This document shows positions 1-11,841 of a stretch of DNA of 64,000 nt, piece after piece. The notes beneath the pieces were generated by a model, which did not search any database, was not told the DNA's origin, and saw only the letters and a program-made list of their open reading frames with translations. The position numbers and the translations under genes are program-made. The first letter of the stretch is position 1. Each line of letters begins with the position of its first letter. Where the stretch lies: NCBI GenBank assembly GCA_028023455.1, contig JAQFVV010006335.1, forward strand, positions 3,210,412-3,274,411. The letters run 5' to 3'. The stretch comes from Epiperipatus broadwayi (taxonomy: Eukaryota > Onychophora > Udeonychophora > Euonychophora > Peripatidae).

Positions 1-57
1 TGTTTCAATTTCATGTCAGTAAGTTCTGATTTATTATATTTATTAAACTACTAAATA

Positions 58-74
58 TCACATGATCACCATTT
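58..74. repeat. 17-bp sequence with exact inverted partner at 3850-3866
   Basis: The 17 bases TCACATGATCACCATTT recur perfectly on the opposite strand at 3850-3866. Just inside each lies a second shared motif, CTGTTATTAAAACAGGCAAA (from 91, and from 3812 with one A fewer before CTCTC). The inner motif is in direct orientation while the outer one is inverted, so this is not a simple terminal inverted repeat pair. The two places probably hold pieces of one small repeat. Confidence 0.45.
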
Positions 75-231
75 CTTATGCTTGCCATAACTGTTATTAA
101 AACAGGCAAAACTCTCCATACAGTAGTGCCACTCAGTGCCAGCTAGAGTAATCAATGGATGTCATAAGACATCATTTGATTTGGTAGTGGGGCTTGTTAA
201 AAACTAAGGCATTGCCTTTATTTTCTGAAAT

Positions 232-783
232 GTTAAAAAGTGATTTCAGATTATTTATGTTGTACATAATCAAACTAATGTACATAATTCACTCTCTGAT
301 TTATACCAACATTAATAAACTAAGCTTAAATACCAACAAAGCTAAAAGAATAAAAGGTGGTAATAGGTTCTTTTCATAGTTTATTGGCATTGGGCTTTTT
401 GTTTATACATAAATCAACAGAAGCTGCACTTTCTTCTATTTTAATTTCACATCATTAAACTATGATTATTCATAGTTACATTTGCAAAACTAATATTTTA
501 TTTGGTATTTTGGAATTGTTTAAACTAAGATACCGCCTTGATCCTCTCATAGTCAAATAGTGATTTCAGATTATTTATGCTACACATATATTAAACAAAT
601 TTTCAGATTTCACTTTCCAATTTATAATAATATCAGTAAACTAAGCTTAAATACCAACCAATCTAAAAGAATGAAAAGCCTCTATATATTCTTTTTATAA
701 TTTATCGTTATTTGATTCCTAGATTATACATAGCTCACTGAAAATTGCAGTTAAATCTATTTTAACTTCAGATAAACAATAAA
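232..783. repeat. Two-copy tandem repeat, period about 325 bp
   Basis: The block beginning near 232 (AGTGATTTCAGATTATTTATG) returns near 556. Both copies then share a stretch containing AACTAAGCTTAAATACCAAC, followed by a T-rich arm and a shared ATTTTAA...TCA segment. Identity is moderate, with several indels, so the duplication is old. No open frame of note is conserved between the copies. The reading frame starting near 194 has no ATG start and is not a gene. Confidence 0.65.
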
Positions 784-785
784 TA

Positions 786-1685
786 AATAATATAATTAAA
801 ATTCAAATAATCTCATCAACTCTCTGGATAATCATTTACTCAGCTTGGCATGTATAAGATTTAAATCTATGTAGAGTATAGGAGATGAAAAAATGAAAAT
901 CCAAATTGCCAATTGGAGAATCATTAATTAACATCGATGAATTTTATACATAAAGATTGGATTTGATGTACATTTATTCTCATAAGAGGCAAATAAAATA
1001 TATAGTTTAAATTATTTGGCTATTAATTTGCTTTGCAAACACACACAGTTATATATTTATATTCCACATATAAACCGTTATAATATATAAAAGATTCAAA
1101 AGTCTTTTTTATATAAAAAAAATAAAAGTTAAAAATTTTACAAAGATAAATAAAATTACATTTAAAACTTATTTACATTTCGACTGGAGATTGAGAATGA
1201 AAGACTTTTCAGTACTTCATATATAAAAACTAAAAAAGGGCCTTCTATCGGAAGGTTACTTCCAATGGACAAAACAGAAATGTGAGATCCTTTTAAAAAC
1301 TATATTTTTCGAATAAAATAAGATGTGCTAAACATCAAAAGTAAAGTAGTAACTAAAAAATAACATGATAGTATTACAGATAAATAAAGGTTGAGGTTGA
1401 AATGATGATACTCTGATAAACACTCAAAGGGGAATTGTTCAAATCAAGTCATCTATACACATGTAAATATAAAGAAGTTTAAATTTTTTGAAAACATATA
1501 TTCAATACATTCTACATTATCTTATTTTAAAATTGCTTTTCTGAATGTTAGACTCAAAACTATCTTAGAAATTATTAGATTGCATAGGTAGTTTACTATT
1601 GTAAACTTTTTTATCAATTTATATATATATATATTGCAATGATCAGACTAGCATATTTCACAATTTACATTTTCTCTATTTATTT
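786..1685. other. AT-rich DNA, no gene seen
   Basis: Only short open frames, A/T runs and a short (AT)n at about 1621-1634. I see no conserved motif. Confidence 0.6.
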
Positions 1686-1689
1686 ACAA

Positions 1690-2575
1690 TAGATAGGGTA
1701 TGAGCACAGACTTTCACATGACCCACCACTCTCCACACTATCTCATAACACTGATACACCTGAACACACATATGTCGAAAAAATAAATAATCACCAATAC
1801 ACGTATTTCATGGTAAACCAGCAATCATCAGTTGGTCCAGATTACCATCTCTGCACATATATGCTACAAGTGCTCAGATATATATTAAGATAGCAAATCC
1901 TCCTACTTTAATGGACAGGCTTCAATGTACTCCACACTCCAACTCTTAAACTGTCCATCCAATTGAAAATCTGATGATGGAACACTCAAAGGCCACCCTT
2001 AGGCTGAGATTGTTGTCACACCCATGTTGACCTAAAGGTCAATCTGACCCTTCATGTACAGGACATAATCCATTAAATACATGTACAAGGGATAGGCAGA
2101 CATCTCTAACATGTAATAGATGAAATACCCAGGCTTATTTAATGGATTATGCCCTGTACATGAGGGGTCAGATTGACCTTTAGGTCAACATGGGTGTGAC
2201 AACAATCTCGGCCTAAGGGTGGCCTTTGAGTGTTCTGTCATCAGATTTTCAATTGGATGGACAGTTGAAGAGTTGGAGTGTGGAGTACATTGAAACCTGT
2301 CCATTAAAGTAGGAGGATTTGCTATCTTAATATATATCTGAGCACTTGTAGCATATATGTGTAGAGATGGTAATCTGGACCAATTGATGATTGCTGGTTT
2401 AGCATGAAATACGTATATTGGTGATTATTTATTTTTTCAACATATGTGTGTTCAGGTGAATCAGTGTTATGAGATAGTGTGGAGAGTGGTGGGTCATGTG
2501 AAAGTCTGTGCTCATAATCTCTCTATTACATATATAGACACAGGTATATATATATAAGCCTGTGTATTTCATCTA
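1690..2575. repeat. Foldback element FB-A, copy 1 (large imperfect palindrome)
   Basis: A left arm (about 1690-2080) is followed by a right arm (about 2138-2575) that is its reverse complement, with a 57-bp spacer. Matched pairs include GGGTATGAGCACAGACTTTC near 1696 against GAAAGTCTGTGCTCATA near 2500, and GTACAGGACATAATCC near 2057 against GGATTATGCCCTGTAC near 2146. The spacer contains a scrap of the element's own outer end (TGAAATACCCAGGCTTAT). The same unit recurs at 50175-51355 and as a single arm at 59207-59622. No protein is encoded. A transcript would fold into a hairpin about 400 bp long. Confidence 0.85.
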
Positions 2576-2589
2576 TTCTATTTATTTAC

Positions 2590-3780
2590 ATAAATTAAAG
2601 GACTCTACCTGGCATTACACATCAGGAAATAAACTAATACATGTCTATTGAGAACAATATTTAATTCAATATAATAATTTAAGCATTACACAGCCTCATT
2701 TCTAATGATAGTCTAATTCATGGAGAACATAAGTAACTCCAGATAAATCATTGTAGACTAAGCAATCGCACATAAACAAACTAACAAATGATGTGATAAT
2801 AATTTATTTACTAGACTACTTATTAATTATAATAGAATTAACAAATGATATAACAATTTATTACCAAAATATGATCATTAATTGATATGCAATTTATTTC
2901 TTTAACAAACTCGTTTAATCTGTATTCGCCATAGTATCATAGTATCAATGTATTCATAGATAATGTCATATTCACCATACCCCTAACCTTCGCTTCAATA
3001 AATTTAAATATAACTTTACATATGTATAAATTCATAAATGTAACATTTCTTTGACGCCTCACATCTGTTAGTACTTACACATACATATCTACTATATAGA
3101 ATAGTCATCAACGCTATCTTTATTACAATAATCAAGAAATGGTTCTTTATGATTTCTATTCTCAAACGTAACCAGTTCTCTAATAATAAATATAAAGAGA
3201 TGACCTTTTTTGGTCCAAACCCTTACTGAATATACCTTCTATATAATAATTATAAGTAGTGACTCTTTTTGTGTCCTAAACCTAATTTAATACAACCATA
3301 ATTTATGCAGGGATGACACGTGACTCTGTCTGAGATTGTTCCCTAACCCATTAAACTGTTATGAATGTATTCTCTCATACGCATGTGAATATATGTAAAC
3401 TATTAAACATTGAACAAACACTTATTCATATATAAATATATCTACATAAAATCCAATTTTTAGTAATCAAATATTGATTATGAACGAATGAGACTAATGG
3501 AAATATTTACATCATTAATTACAGTTATTTGTGACCTAGACATTTACATGTATATATTGCTTGGTTATCATTATTTCTTTACCTTTCCTCTTATTAATAA
3601 CTTATATACAATTTGTAAACTGAGTATGCATTTGTGACATATAATAATTATAATTTTTTCTTTAAAAAAATTATCAAGTAAAGAGATTTTGCAAATTGAT
3701 TTCCGTTTTTTTTTAACTCACGGTTTCTTTTAAATAATAGCTGAATAACATGCCTTATTTACAAATTCAGATTATTCAAA
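2590..3780. other. AT-rich DNA with a weak ~65-bp tandem pattern
   Basis: No gene. At about 3180-3340 related segments contain GATGACCTTTTTTGGTCC and GTGACTCTTTTTGTGTCC, then CCTAA; this suggests a degenerate tandem repeat of about 65 bp. Confidence 0.4.
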
Positions 3781-3869
3781 ACAAAATACAAATCACTTTT
3801 TAAATATAAGGCTGTTATTAAAACAGGCAAACTCTCTATACGTATTGCCAAATGGTGATCATGTGATGA

Positions 3870-5960
3870 TTATTGACTTAAATATAAGGCTCACAAAAAA
3901 TAATTATCATTTAAATCTTTTCTGATAAATATTGAAAGTCCATAATTTCTAGCTGCCTTTTAAATAAACTCTAATTCTTCATTTCAGCTGGAGTTATTCA
4001 AAATGTTTGAGTATAACCCGCTATGTGTTAGTGGTATTCTTTTGTTTTGTTCACGAGTTGTAATAATATCCTGATTAAAGAAAAAGAAAAACTGATTTAT
4101 ATATCCCAAAACTTAGTTTTTTTTTTAGACTTCATTTTAGTTCTTTTTAAAAAATAAAATAAAATAAATTTGCAAAGACTTAGCATCGTTCATTTTGCTT
4201 AGAATAAAAAAGATTTTTTTTTGTTTATTGAATATTGATTTCAATATATATATTGTGCCAGATACTCAATCTATTCTGATACAGAGGGCGCCACCATATC
4301 ACTACGTATCTGGAAAATTTATTTACTGTGATCAGAATAGATGATGATGATGGTTTGCGCCGACTAGACTCAGGGAAAAACAAGAGAATCTTAAATTGTT
4401 TAGACAATTGAGACAAAAACACAAAAACAAACGTCAGCCAAATTAAGTTTAAACAAATTCTAAAAATTTATTAAGAGAAAATAAATTATGAAATATAATT
4501 TATTTATGATGCAATAACTAGGGTTAACTCAGGCGTGTACCAGAAATACTAAAGGTAAAGCTATGACAGACTGACTGATCTAATAAACGAATTATAAAAA
4601 GGGAGGAAGTAAATTTCATTCAGCAGAGGGTTCCCCAAACATTGGTCCTCACTTTCAGACATTTAAACAATATGCCCTTGAAACAGATCAAAGAAACCAG
4701 CACCAACAAGCTTTTCGAGATCCAAAATTTGGTCAGACCCCGAATGTCCTTATGTCGGTATGAGCTGCACTTATTACTATGTTTAAAATAACGGTGATTG
4801 ATCCACTTTAAGAACAACCAAAAAATATGATTGAAAATGAAGGAAAACAATTAAAACTGGTGAATCCCAGCCAGACAATTGGTGAATATTACTCTAAAAT
4901 TAATAATTAAAGGTCTCAATAAGGGACAAGTAAATAATTAGAAAACCAGTTACGTCTGCCCCAGCAATTAAAAAAAATGAATTACAAACAAATTCTGAAT
5001 AATGCTCTGATAAATTTAAAGCACACATAAGAAATACAAAAATAAATCTATCGGAGAGTGCACATGAGTATGAAAGTATTAAAAGTTTTAAATACTTTAG
5101 CAGAATGAAAATATCGCTCACCTGTAATTTAAAAAGAGATAAATTTTATCTTCCTACTGACATCTTATAAAATTACAAAGAAAAACACAATTCTATTTTC
5201 TGCCTTCAGAGATATAAAAAACGAAATCTCCACCTGTGGAAAATTAGATAATAAAGTCGCCAGCCAAAAGATTTTTGGAGGTTTAGCAATAGGGCAAACA
5301 CAGAGTTTAAAATTAATTATTGAATAATAACATAGATACAGGTAAGCATTTAAAAGGCACAACTGCCAAAGCATTTATAAAAGTCTTACATAAAAATAAA
5401 AAAACTCACTGCCCCAATAAACAAAAATTGAAAGCAACTTGGAATCTTAAAACTAAGATTCCAAGACACACTACAAAATATTAGAAAACAGAGCAAATAG
5501 TAAATATGAGGCTATATTGTTTAGGAATACATATTTATGATTACATTGAGTGGAGATTTAATGATAATTAATTTACCCTGGGAAGAATAAAAAAGAAAAT
5601 AGTTACCCTTCGGTAAAACAATGTTCACATAGAGTGTGCACTATTATTAGTTCGTTTTCAGGTCATTGACAAAGGCAAGGTAGAGGCAGCGGGGTCTTGT
5701 TTATTTTAGGTGTTCATTGCAGGATTGAAGGAAAGCTGGCAGGACCGTCTTCTGAGTTAAACTAGCATGACATATTGTTGGTTATCAAATGTATAGCAGT
5801 ATATTTTGACATCATGGAGAAAGCAAAATTGTTTTAGTAACTGCAAATTTTGCTTTTAAAGATTAAATGTTCAAACTGCTAATGGTACAAACGATGAAGA
5901 GGTTATTAATCTGACTGAATATTGGAAATAAGAAGCTGAATAAATCAACTTGATGAAGTG
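3870..5960. other. No recognisable gene
   Basis: Contains a slightly richer-GC patch at 4260-4390 and another at 5640-5760. The open frames on the minus strand (4225-4422, 4620-4850, 4900-5121, 5165-5374) have no homology I recognise and no consistent coding character. Confidence 0.5.
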
Positions 5961-5972
5961 CTGACTTAATCT

Positions 5973-6074
5973 CTCTAGATTAGAATAGAATAGACTAACT
6001 CATGAAATTTTTGGTATAAATAATAATCACTCTAGATTAGAATAGAATAGACTAACTCATGAAATTTTTGGTAT
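5973..6074. repeat. Exact 45-bp direct duplication, period 57 bp
   Basis: The 45 bases 5973-6017 (starting CTCTAGATTAGAATAGAATA, ending TTTTTGGTAT) are repeated without a mismatch at 6030-6074. The first copy is followed by AAATAATAATCA, and the second by TATTTATACC, nearly the inverse of that spacer. The perfect identity implies a recent event. Confidence 0.9.
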
Positions 6075-6084
6075 TATTTATACC

Positions 6085-6765
6085 TTCCTCGAATTCCCGT
6101 GAAAACTAGCCTTGTTGTTCAATTTCTATGCCTAAGGCAGAGCAAATATTAATCTCCTGCTCAATCTAATCTAGGAATTCTACCCAGGGATTACTGAAAT
6201 GAAAACAACTACATAAAAAAAATCAAATCTCCACTTTTAGAATTAATCTACAATAATTAAAATAAAAGCAACAGGAATGCAATTAGCTAGCCAGCTTGTT
6301 TTTAAATCAAATTGATTTAAAGTAAAAACAAGCGGTATAAGAAAACTATTTTAAAAATAAATCGATAAACATTTTAAAAAATCCGTTTTACATATAAACG
6401 CGTGTGTATTTTGATACACGTATTCTTTTTAAATAATAATCGAAATTTAAACATTAAAGAAGATTTAACAAAAATTAAGTTTAGTGAAAATTAAAAACCT
6501 AATTTTTTTTTAATAACATTATTGAATCAGATTTCAATCAGGTTCAACTGTCTCAAGACGTAATCAAAAAAAACATTCCTGTAACTTTTTTTTTTAAACT
6601 ATAAACACTTTAAAAATATTCTTAGAAATTCGACTGAACGTTTGCCTCGCACTCATAAAAAACAAAACAATATTTCATTTCAAACATTTATCATTTTCAT
6701 AATCCGTTACCAAAATCTTTTTTATTTTTATTAAAAACAATCTGTCTGATTGCTAAATGCTGAAC
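6085..6765. other. AT-rich DNA, no gene seen
   Basis: A- and T-runs and no supported open frame. Confidence 0.6.
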
Positions 6766-6767
6766 TC

Positions 6768-7525
6768 TTAACTTTTGTCCGGCGGTTTTTTTACTCCTTT
6801 TACTAACTTACTGAAATAAGTTCCTTTCCCTCTCTTATATTTTCTTAGCTTATATAATTTTCTTTTGTCTCTTTCTTGTTCTGCTCTATTTTCTAGCTTA
6901 TATAACGGAATCTTTTTCTTAACAAAACTTCCCAATTCTTCAACCTTTCCTACTTTATTTTCGAGTATATCAACACTAACAAAGGGAAAAATTTTATCTT
7001 CTACCCCTTTTTCGAATGTTTTAAATAAGATTGTTTTATAGATGGATTCTATTTCAGCTTTAAAATCATATTTCTTAATCTTTTTTCTAACTCTTTTCTT
7101 CTTTTCAAATTCATATTCAACACAAACAGTTATTGAAACCAATTTATTTTTAGTTTCATGTGGAGACTTTTCTACCTGCTTTTCTGTTTTTACCTTATAA
7201 CTTTCTTCTATTTCTTTATCTACTTTACTAGATTTTCCACCACACTTTCTATTTGTAACCCATCTCTGCTTATTTCTAACTTTATTTCCATTTTCTTTAT
7301 CATAACACTATCCTGTGCTACCTTAATTTCTATATCTTTTATAACGTCTATTTTTTCTACTTCTCGACTCTCTTCTACTTTTCCCGTCATTTCTCTTCTC
7401 ATTTCTTTTATTTCTCTAATCGTTTCTCACTGGTCCTGCTTGATTTTGCTAAATTCTTCCTTCATCTCTATCATCATCTTCATCATTATCTGTGTCTCTG
7501 ATTCATCTTTTTCAACTACTCCCAT
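6768..7525 (-). pseudogene. Decayed LINE ORF1-like frame with coiled-coil character
   Basis: Reading leftward from an ATG at 7525, the frame gives a Met/Lys/Glu-rich start (MGVVEKDESETQ) until an in-frame TGA at 7427-7429. It continues in the same frame through a charged heptad-like helix (REMTGKVEESREVEKIDVIK) to a stop at 7220. After a frameshift, a basic segment (EFEKKKRVRKKIKKYDFK) runs to 6768. Nearly all residues are charged or aliphatic, as in coiled-coil nucleic-acid-binding ORF1 proteins of non-LTR retrotransposons. I saw no CCHC knuckle. It stands alone, with no RT next to it, so it is a fragment. A low-complexity host pseudogene is the alternative. The stops and frameshift are seen; the LINE assignment is inferred. 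Confidence 0.4.
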
Positions 7526-7560
7526 TTTCACGCAAGACTAAATTCACTATACTAACTTCT

Positions 7561-7731
7561 TAAAAAAAAATCTAAAAATCTAAAAGCAAATAAAATGCTA
7601 TTTACTGCTTTCTATAAATTATTTCATAACAAAGACCAACTATATTTAACTCTTCAAAAAAATATTAACTCAGACAGACTTTTAGAAAATACTCTTTTTA
7701 CTGTTCTAAATTATTTCATTAAAAGGAAGAC
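7561..7731 (+). repeat. Left arm of a 170-bp inverted repeat
   Basis: Pairs with 7899-8066 across a 167-bp unique loop. The arms share long runs, for example AGTAAAAAGAGTATTTTC on the right against its complement on the left, and both end in GCAAATAAAA/TTTTATTTGC next to an A/T run. The arms look about 95% identical. This is a MITE-like or foldback structure lying between the ORF1-like remnant and the 2-kb LTR-like repeat. Confidence 0.85.
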
Positions 7732-7898
7732 AACCCCATTCTACCAAACTGCTCCAAAACACATGCAATAACTAACAAAAACTGAACCTCCACCTACTAG
7801 ATCTTGCCTCTTACACCTGAAATCTTTCTCATTTGTCTAACAAAATCTCACGTGGGCTTGAAAACTCGAAGCTGTACATTGGTCGTGCTAAATAATTC

Positions 7899-8066
7899 GT
7901 CTTCCTTTTAATGAAATAATTTAGAACAGTAAAAAGAGTATTTTCTAAAAGTCTGTCTGAGTTAATTTTTTTTGAAGAGTTAAATATAGTTCGTCTTTGT
8001 TATGAAATAATTTATAGAAAACAATAAATAGCGTTTTATTTGCTTTTAGATTTTTTTTTTTAATGT
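7899..8066 (-). repeat. Right arm of the 170-bp inverted repeat
   Basis: Reverse complement of 7561-7731 with a few substitutions and small indels. It begins GTCTTCCTTTTAATG and ends in the T-run near 8060. The 167-bp loop (7732-7898) is richer in C and shows no open frame. Confidence 0.85.
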
Positions 8067-8572
8067 TTTTGTTTTTTGAGGAAGTTTACTGACAGTTATA
8101 ACGATCCAAAAGAAAATGGATATCGAATCTAACTGCATCTACGATATCTGCACTACCCAGGCGCCATCTAGACATTTGAACATAGAAAATTTATAAAGTA
8201 GGCGGATATGCGCTGTTAAGATTCCACTTTATTTAAATATTCAGATCATTAGCCCAAGTCACTAGCTCAGGGAGTAGCAAAGATAATAAAATATAACTTT
8301 ATATCTTAAATATAAAAAAATAAAAGCCACTGCCAGTAATTAACACACAAACAAATATTTATTTACGCACATATAAATTTTGAATCATTTTAAATTTTGA
8401 GGAATAAATTTAACATTTTAGATTTTTATATTAACCTTTAATTTTTCATTTGAATAGATGGCAATTAGTTTAATATTTTATTTAGAGAGTCGAGTATGAA
8501 TCGACTACATAGATCTGCATTTGAAAAGAAAATATTCTTTCCCTTATTTAACCTTAGGCCAAAAGTTTGCAG

Positions 8573-8836
8573 TCAAACCGGTGCCAATCCATCTGATACA
8601 TTTATGTATTCAATGTAGCATGAAAATACGACAACACAAAATACTATACTGTCAGGAATGTACATCTGAACAGTAAGTAGAGTTAGAGAAGACATTGTCC
8701 CTCCACCAACAGGAATGCTACATCTGTTGGTGAGTAGAACACTAAACAAAAAACTCCATAGGAATGGACTGCGGACCTTTGCCAACTTACAAACCCATCC
8801 ATAGGCAAACAGAAGATGTGTGGCGTATATATGCAA
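8573..8836 (-). other. Open frame shared by both LTR-like copies
   Basis: No ATG start; the frame is open from TTG at 8836. It ends SCYIEYINVSDGLAPV. The matching plus-strand frame at 23782-24072 ends SCYIEYINISDRLMPV and stops at the same place. Between them AYGW...KL, SSL and YIPDS are also kept. Frame and stop are conserved despite much DNA divergence, but two copies cannot separate constraint from shared ancestry. No family is recognised. Confidence 0.25.
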
Positions 8837-9496
8837 TCCTGCCCTTAGCGGATCTCATACTACATCTACTAATTACACAAATATATCTAATCCATTGAGC
8901 TAATTCAACTATGAAACAAATAACCTAAGATTACCCTCCCTTAAACTATATATATAATTTTACAAATCTATATAGCCATTCATGCTCGACTTAAATTTAA
9001 CATTTAGACATGTTCACACAGATGAATTTTATACAATTTGTTTTATAATGTCGAGTATAGATCGGCTGCATAAATTTCACGGTTAAAACATTCCAGAATA
9101 AACATAACTGATCAAAATACAAAGTCATCAATAACGTCAATTGCAGAGGGAATGCAAGAAGCCCAGTAGCATTCAACATAAGATGCCACAATGACACCAA
9201 TGACCTATATATTCCAATCGAATATGAAACAGCAACACAATTAACCATTAACGAATCCATGCAATGTCTATACCCAACTTAAATTTCATGCATTTAAATA
9301 ATTTATACAATAAAAAAAAAAAATAATGAAAATGATGTTTATCAACGCAAAACATATAAATTTAAACATTATTAATTTGATCTAAAAACTTACAAAAGTC
9401 AGATAAGAGTCCATTTTAACATTTAAGTTGGCTTGTTTATTAATTTGTCAACTCTTGATGAAAATTCTTAATTAATTTTATGATTTTAACAATTGA

Positions 9497-9616
9497 TCAG
9501 TTCATATAGCTTACGGTAGAAGAGTCCAGGTTCCTGTTTTTTAATTCCTGTGACGTCTCCATTGGAAGATAATGTTCTGGAGGTGGCATTAGCTGGTTCC
9601 ATTCTGGTATCACCAT
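9497..9616 (-). other. Small frame after the TATA box, possible first exon
   Basis: An ATG about 100 bp after the TATA box opens a 39-codon frame that starts MVIPEWNQLMPPPEHYLP and reaches ...LDSST just before a GTAAGC sequence resembling a 5' splice site. The same GTAAGCTATATGAACTGA lies at the equivalent place in copy 2, where the frame starting at 23029 (MTVIPGLFQLRLPSD) is shorter and ends at 23103. The two peptides share only V-I-P...Q-L...P, so constraint is uncertain. I do not recognise the peptide. Confidence 0.25.
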
Positions 9617-9715
9617 CTTTTCATTTTTAAAATAAGTGATAGAGAACGACAAATGCGTCTTGTCATTCTTCTTACCAAATCAAGTTGGAAAACTGTCAGG
9701 AAACTAAATATTTCT

Positions 9716-9724
9716 CTTTTTATA
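9716..9724 (-). promoter_or_regulatory. TATA box of LTR-like copy 1
   Basis: TATAAAAAG on the minus strand, in the context GGACTATAAAAAGAGAAATA, 416 bp from the unit's start. The same box in the same context occurs in copy 2 (22926-22934). Retention in both copies of an otherwise diverged sequence supports a promoter role; transcription is not shown. Confidence 0.55.
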
Positions 9725-10497
9725 GTCCTCCTATGGATTCCACGAACAAAAACATCACTGTTCCATTTTTTCGTTATGGTCCGGGCCTTTATATGCTTCC
9801 ATTGGTCAAGCTAAAATCTCTTTATTCTCTTATCTATTTTTCTTCTGACGTTTTAATTACACAGCTTTTGGATAATTAATAAACAATCATTTCCATCTAC
9901 AAAAATATTTTATCTTTAAATCTTGTACTTTTTTTATAAAAAAGTACATTCAAATACTTATTTATTTGTTTTTTTTAAAAAAATATTTTTAAAGTTTTGA
10001 ATCTGTGCGAATATATATGTTTAACAAACATTTTAATTTTAGCATTTAGGTTTTTTTTTTTTTAATAGATTTTATTTTTATTTGCGAACTTTAAGATTTT
10101 ATTTTAAATTAATGTAATAGCATATTTATATATCATTACAATATATATATATATATTCGTGTGTGTGTGTTTATATGTTAAATTAATCACCTGCAATAAA
10201 AAACAGTTGAAAAATAAACTTCAATATTTTTTGTATTGACCATTTTCTTTTAGCGTAAAATCTTGTACAAAAAATACATATAGAAATTAAAAACATATTA
10301 CATACTAAAATATATGTAAAAAAAATATTTGTCTCAAAATTAATATATTTTAAGTTATGTATTTGATATATCTGTACATGTATTAATAGATTGCAATAAG
10401 TTTCAATGCCCTAGCAAACACAGTAGCATGTTGAAACTGTAGCAGTTGATTGTATTCTACTACTATATGGGCTTTATCTTGCTTTATGCATTTCATA

Positions 10498-10700
10498 ATT
10501 TTAGATCCTCGTCCCTTTGTTTTTTAGTTTTTTTCTTTTACAAAAGAAAATCTTTTAGCACATTTTTATCAGATTTACAATTTCGTTACATTTTCTTATC
10601 TTCTTAAAACAAAATTAGATACAATAAAGTTGATACGCTAAATATATATTACGTTAAATATATATTTTTTGTAGAATATTCTTTTTTATGCTATATATAT
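10498..10700 (+). repeat. Dispersed repeat C, copy 1
   Basis: Shares long runs with 14883-15155 in direct orientation: TTTACAAAAGAAAA, TTTTAGCACATTTTTATCA, and CATTTTCTTATCTTCTTAAAACAAAATTAGATACAATAAAGTT (given here only as a landmark; it starts near 10589). Copy 1 lacks about 80 bp that copy 2 has in the middle. Both run out into (AT)n. Non-coding. Confidence 0.8.
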
Positions 10701-10708
10701 ATTTAATA

Positions 10709-10885
10709 TATACATGCACATTCTCCATTAAAACAAACTGAGCACAATATCACCCATTAAGATTATTTTGGTTAATTCAGAGATATTTAATATATACACT
10801 AAAAGATATCTACATATGCTCGACTAATCAAAGTCATTTTTGACCTTGGAACAGGGTTTAACCTGGCCCTTGTTACAATACACAC
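10709..10885 (+). repeat. Dispersed repeat D, copy 1
   Basis: Matches 24505-24680 in direct orientation. Shared runs include GAGCACAATA, ACCCATTAAGATT, TCTACATATGCTC, TTTTGACCTTGGAACAG and the ending TGTTACA. Unit about 175 bp. Copy 2 lies immediately beside LTR-like copy 2. Confidence 0.8.
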
Positions 10886-10889
10886 CATT

Positions 10890-11840
10890 TGTAAGCCTTC
10901 AAACATGGTCTACAGATTTGGATGGGTCAAACTTAAGCAACAAATTAACAACAAGAAAAAACTTAATTATATATTAATCTTTAATTCCTTCCCCATCTAA
11001 ATCTTTAACCTTTATTTAATTTCTTTTCAAATCCTGCAGCTCCAAAACCAAAAGTGGAAACTGATCCCACAACCTGATCATACACTATCGATTTGACCAT
11101 CAACAATAAGCACATGATGTGTTGCACACACTATACAGCCAACTCCTCACTAGTTTAAATTTGATCACATGATTCCCCCCAACAAATAATAATAATACTA
11201 TAAATGTAAGAAATCTCCTAACCACACTCTGCTGCTTTGGAATCTTAGGAGTGTGGAAAATTTATGAGTAAGACTTATCTCTTATTATGAGATTCCAGAT
11301 TAACTATGCATTGCCCAAGACCCTGATCTCTTCTGGAGTCTTATGGGTGAGGCAATATCTGAATGTTGTGCTTTTCTGAGGAGTCTTAAAGGCTAGATTT
11401 ATGACAGAATTTTACCATCTGCAACATGGAATATTATGCAGACCTTTACCCTAGGTCAACCAAATCCAAAAACAGGAATCACCATTCATGGTATGCAACA
11501 TACCATATCTAGCAGTCACAACCCTAGCATCCACAATCAAAATCTAGAAACTGCTCCTCTCCTAAATCTACACAGCCATAACTTATTTAATTCTCTGAAC
11601 TCAAAAAAAAAACTTCACATTTTTTTTCTTATTTATTTGAACACACACAGTAAATCATTTACCTATTCAGCATGTCAGCTGTAACTATAAACATTAACAA
11701 ACATTAAATCATAAACAGTTTCACAAATCAAAATTTTTATATATGTTTTCCTTTTTCTTACAATGATTCAATTATTGGACATTCTTTTGTATCAGTGGAT
11801 ACAATCTTTTTTCCCCAATCATTGATCAGCCTACATAACT
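10890..11840. other. No recognisable gene
   Basis: A short region at 11230-11400 repeats a GGAGTCTTA-like word about three times. The frame 11436-11684 has low complexity and no homology I know. Confidence 0.45.
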
Positions 11841-11841
11841 G

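Larger units (their letters stand above)
8097..10140 (-). mobile_element. 2.04-kb LTR-like repeat, copy 1 (inverted relative to copy 2)
   Basis: On the minus strand the unit starts TGTAATG at 10140 and ends CGTTATA at 8097. Copy 2 lies at 22453-24496 on the plus strand. By these boundaries both are 2,044 bp. The match runs end to end, including a TATA box, a GTAAGC motif, the segment AATTGTTAAAATCATAAAAT, a repeated small open frame and a TGGCGCC motif about 65 bp from the end. TG...CA-type termini, a TATA box and insertion beside (AT)n fit a solo long terminal repeat. The long region after the TATA box (about 1.6 kb) is unusual for an LTR. A non-autonomous element with short inverted ends is the alternative. 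No integrase, protease or RT lies next to it. Confidence 0.65.

Noticed and set aside
7158-7541. 127-codon Phe/Ile/Ser-rich plus-strand frame
   Set aside because: Antisense of the Lys/Glu-rich ORF1-like remnant, and it overlaps it completely.
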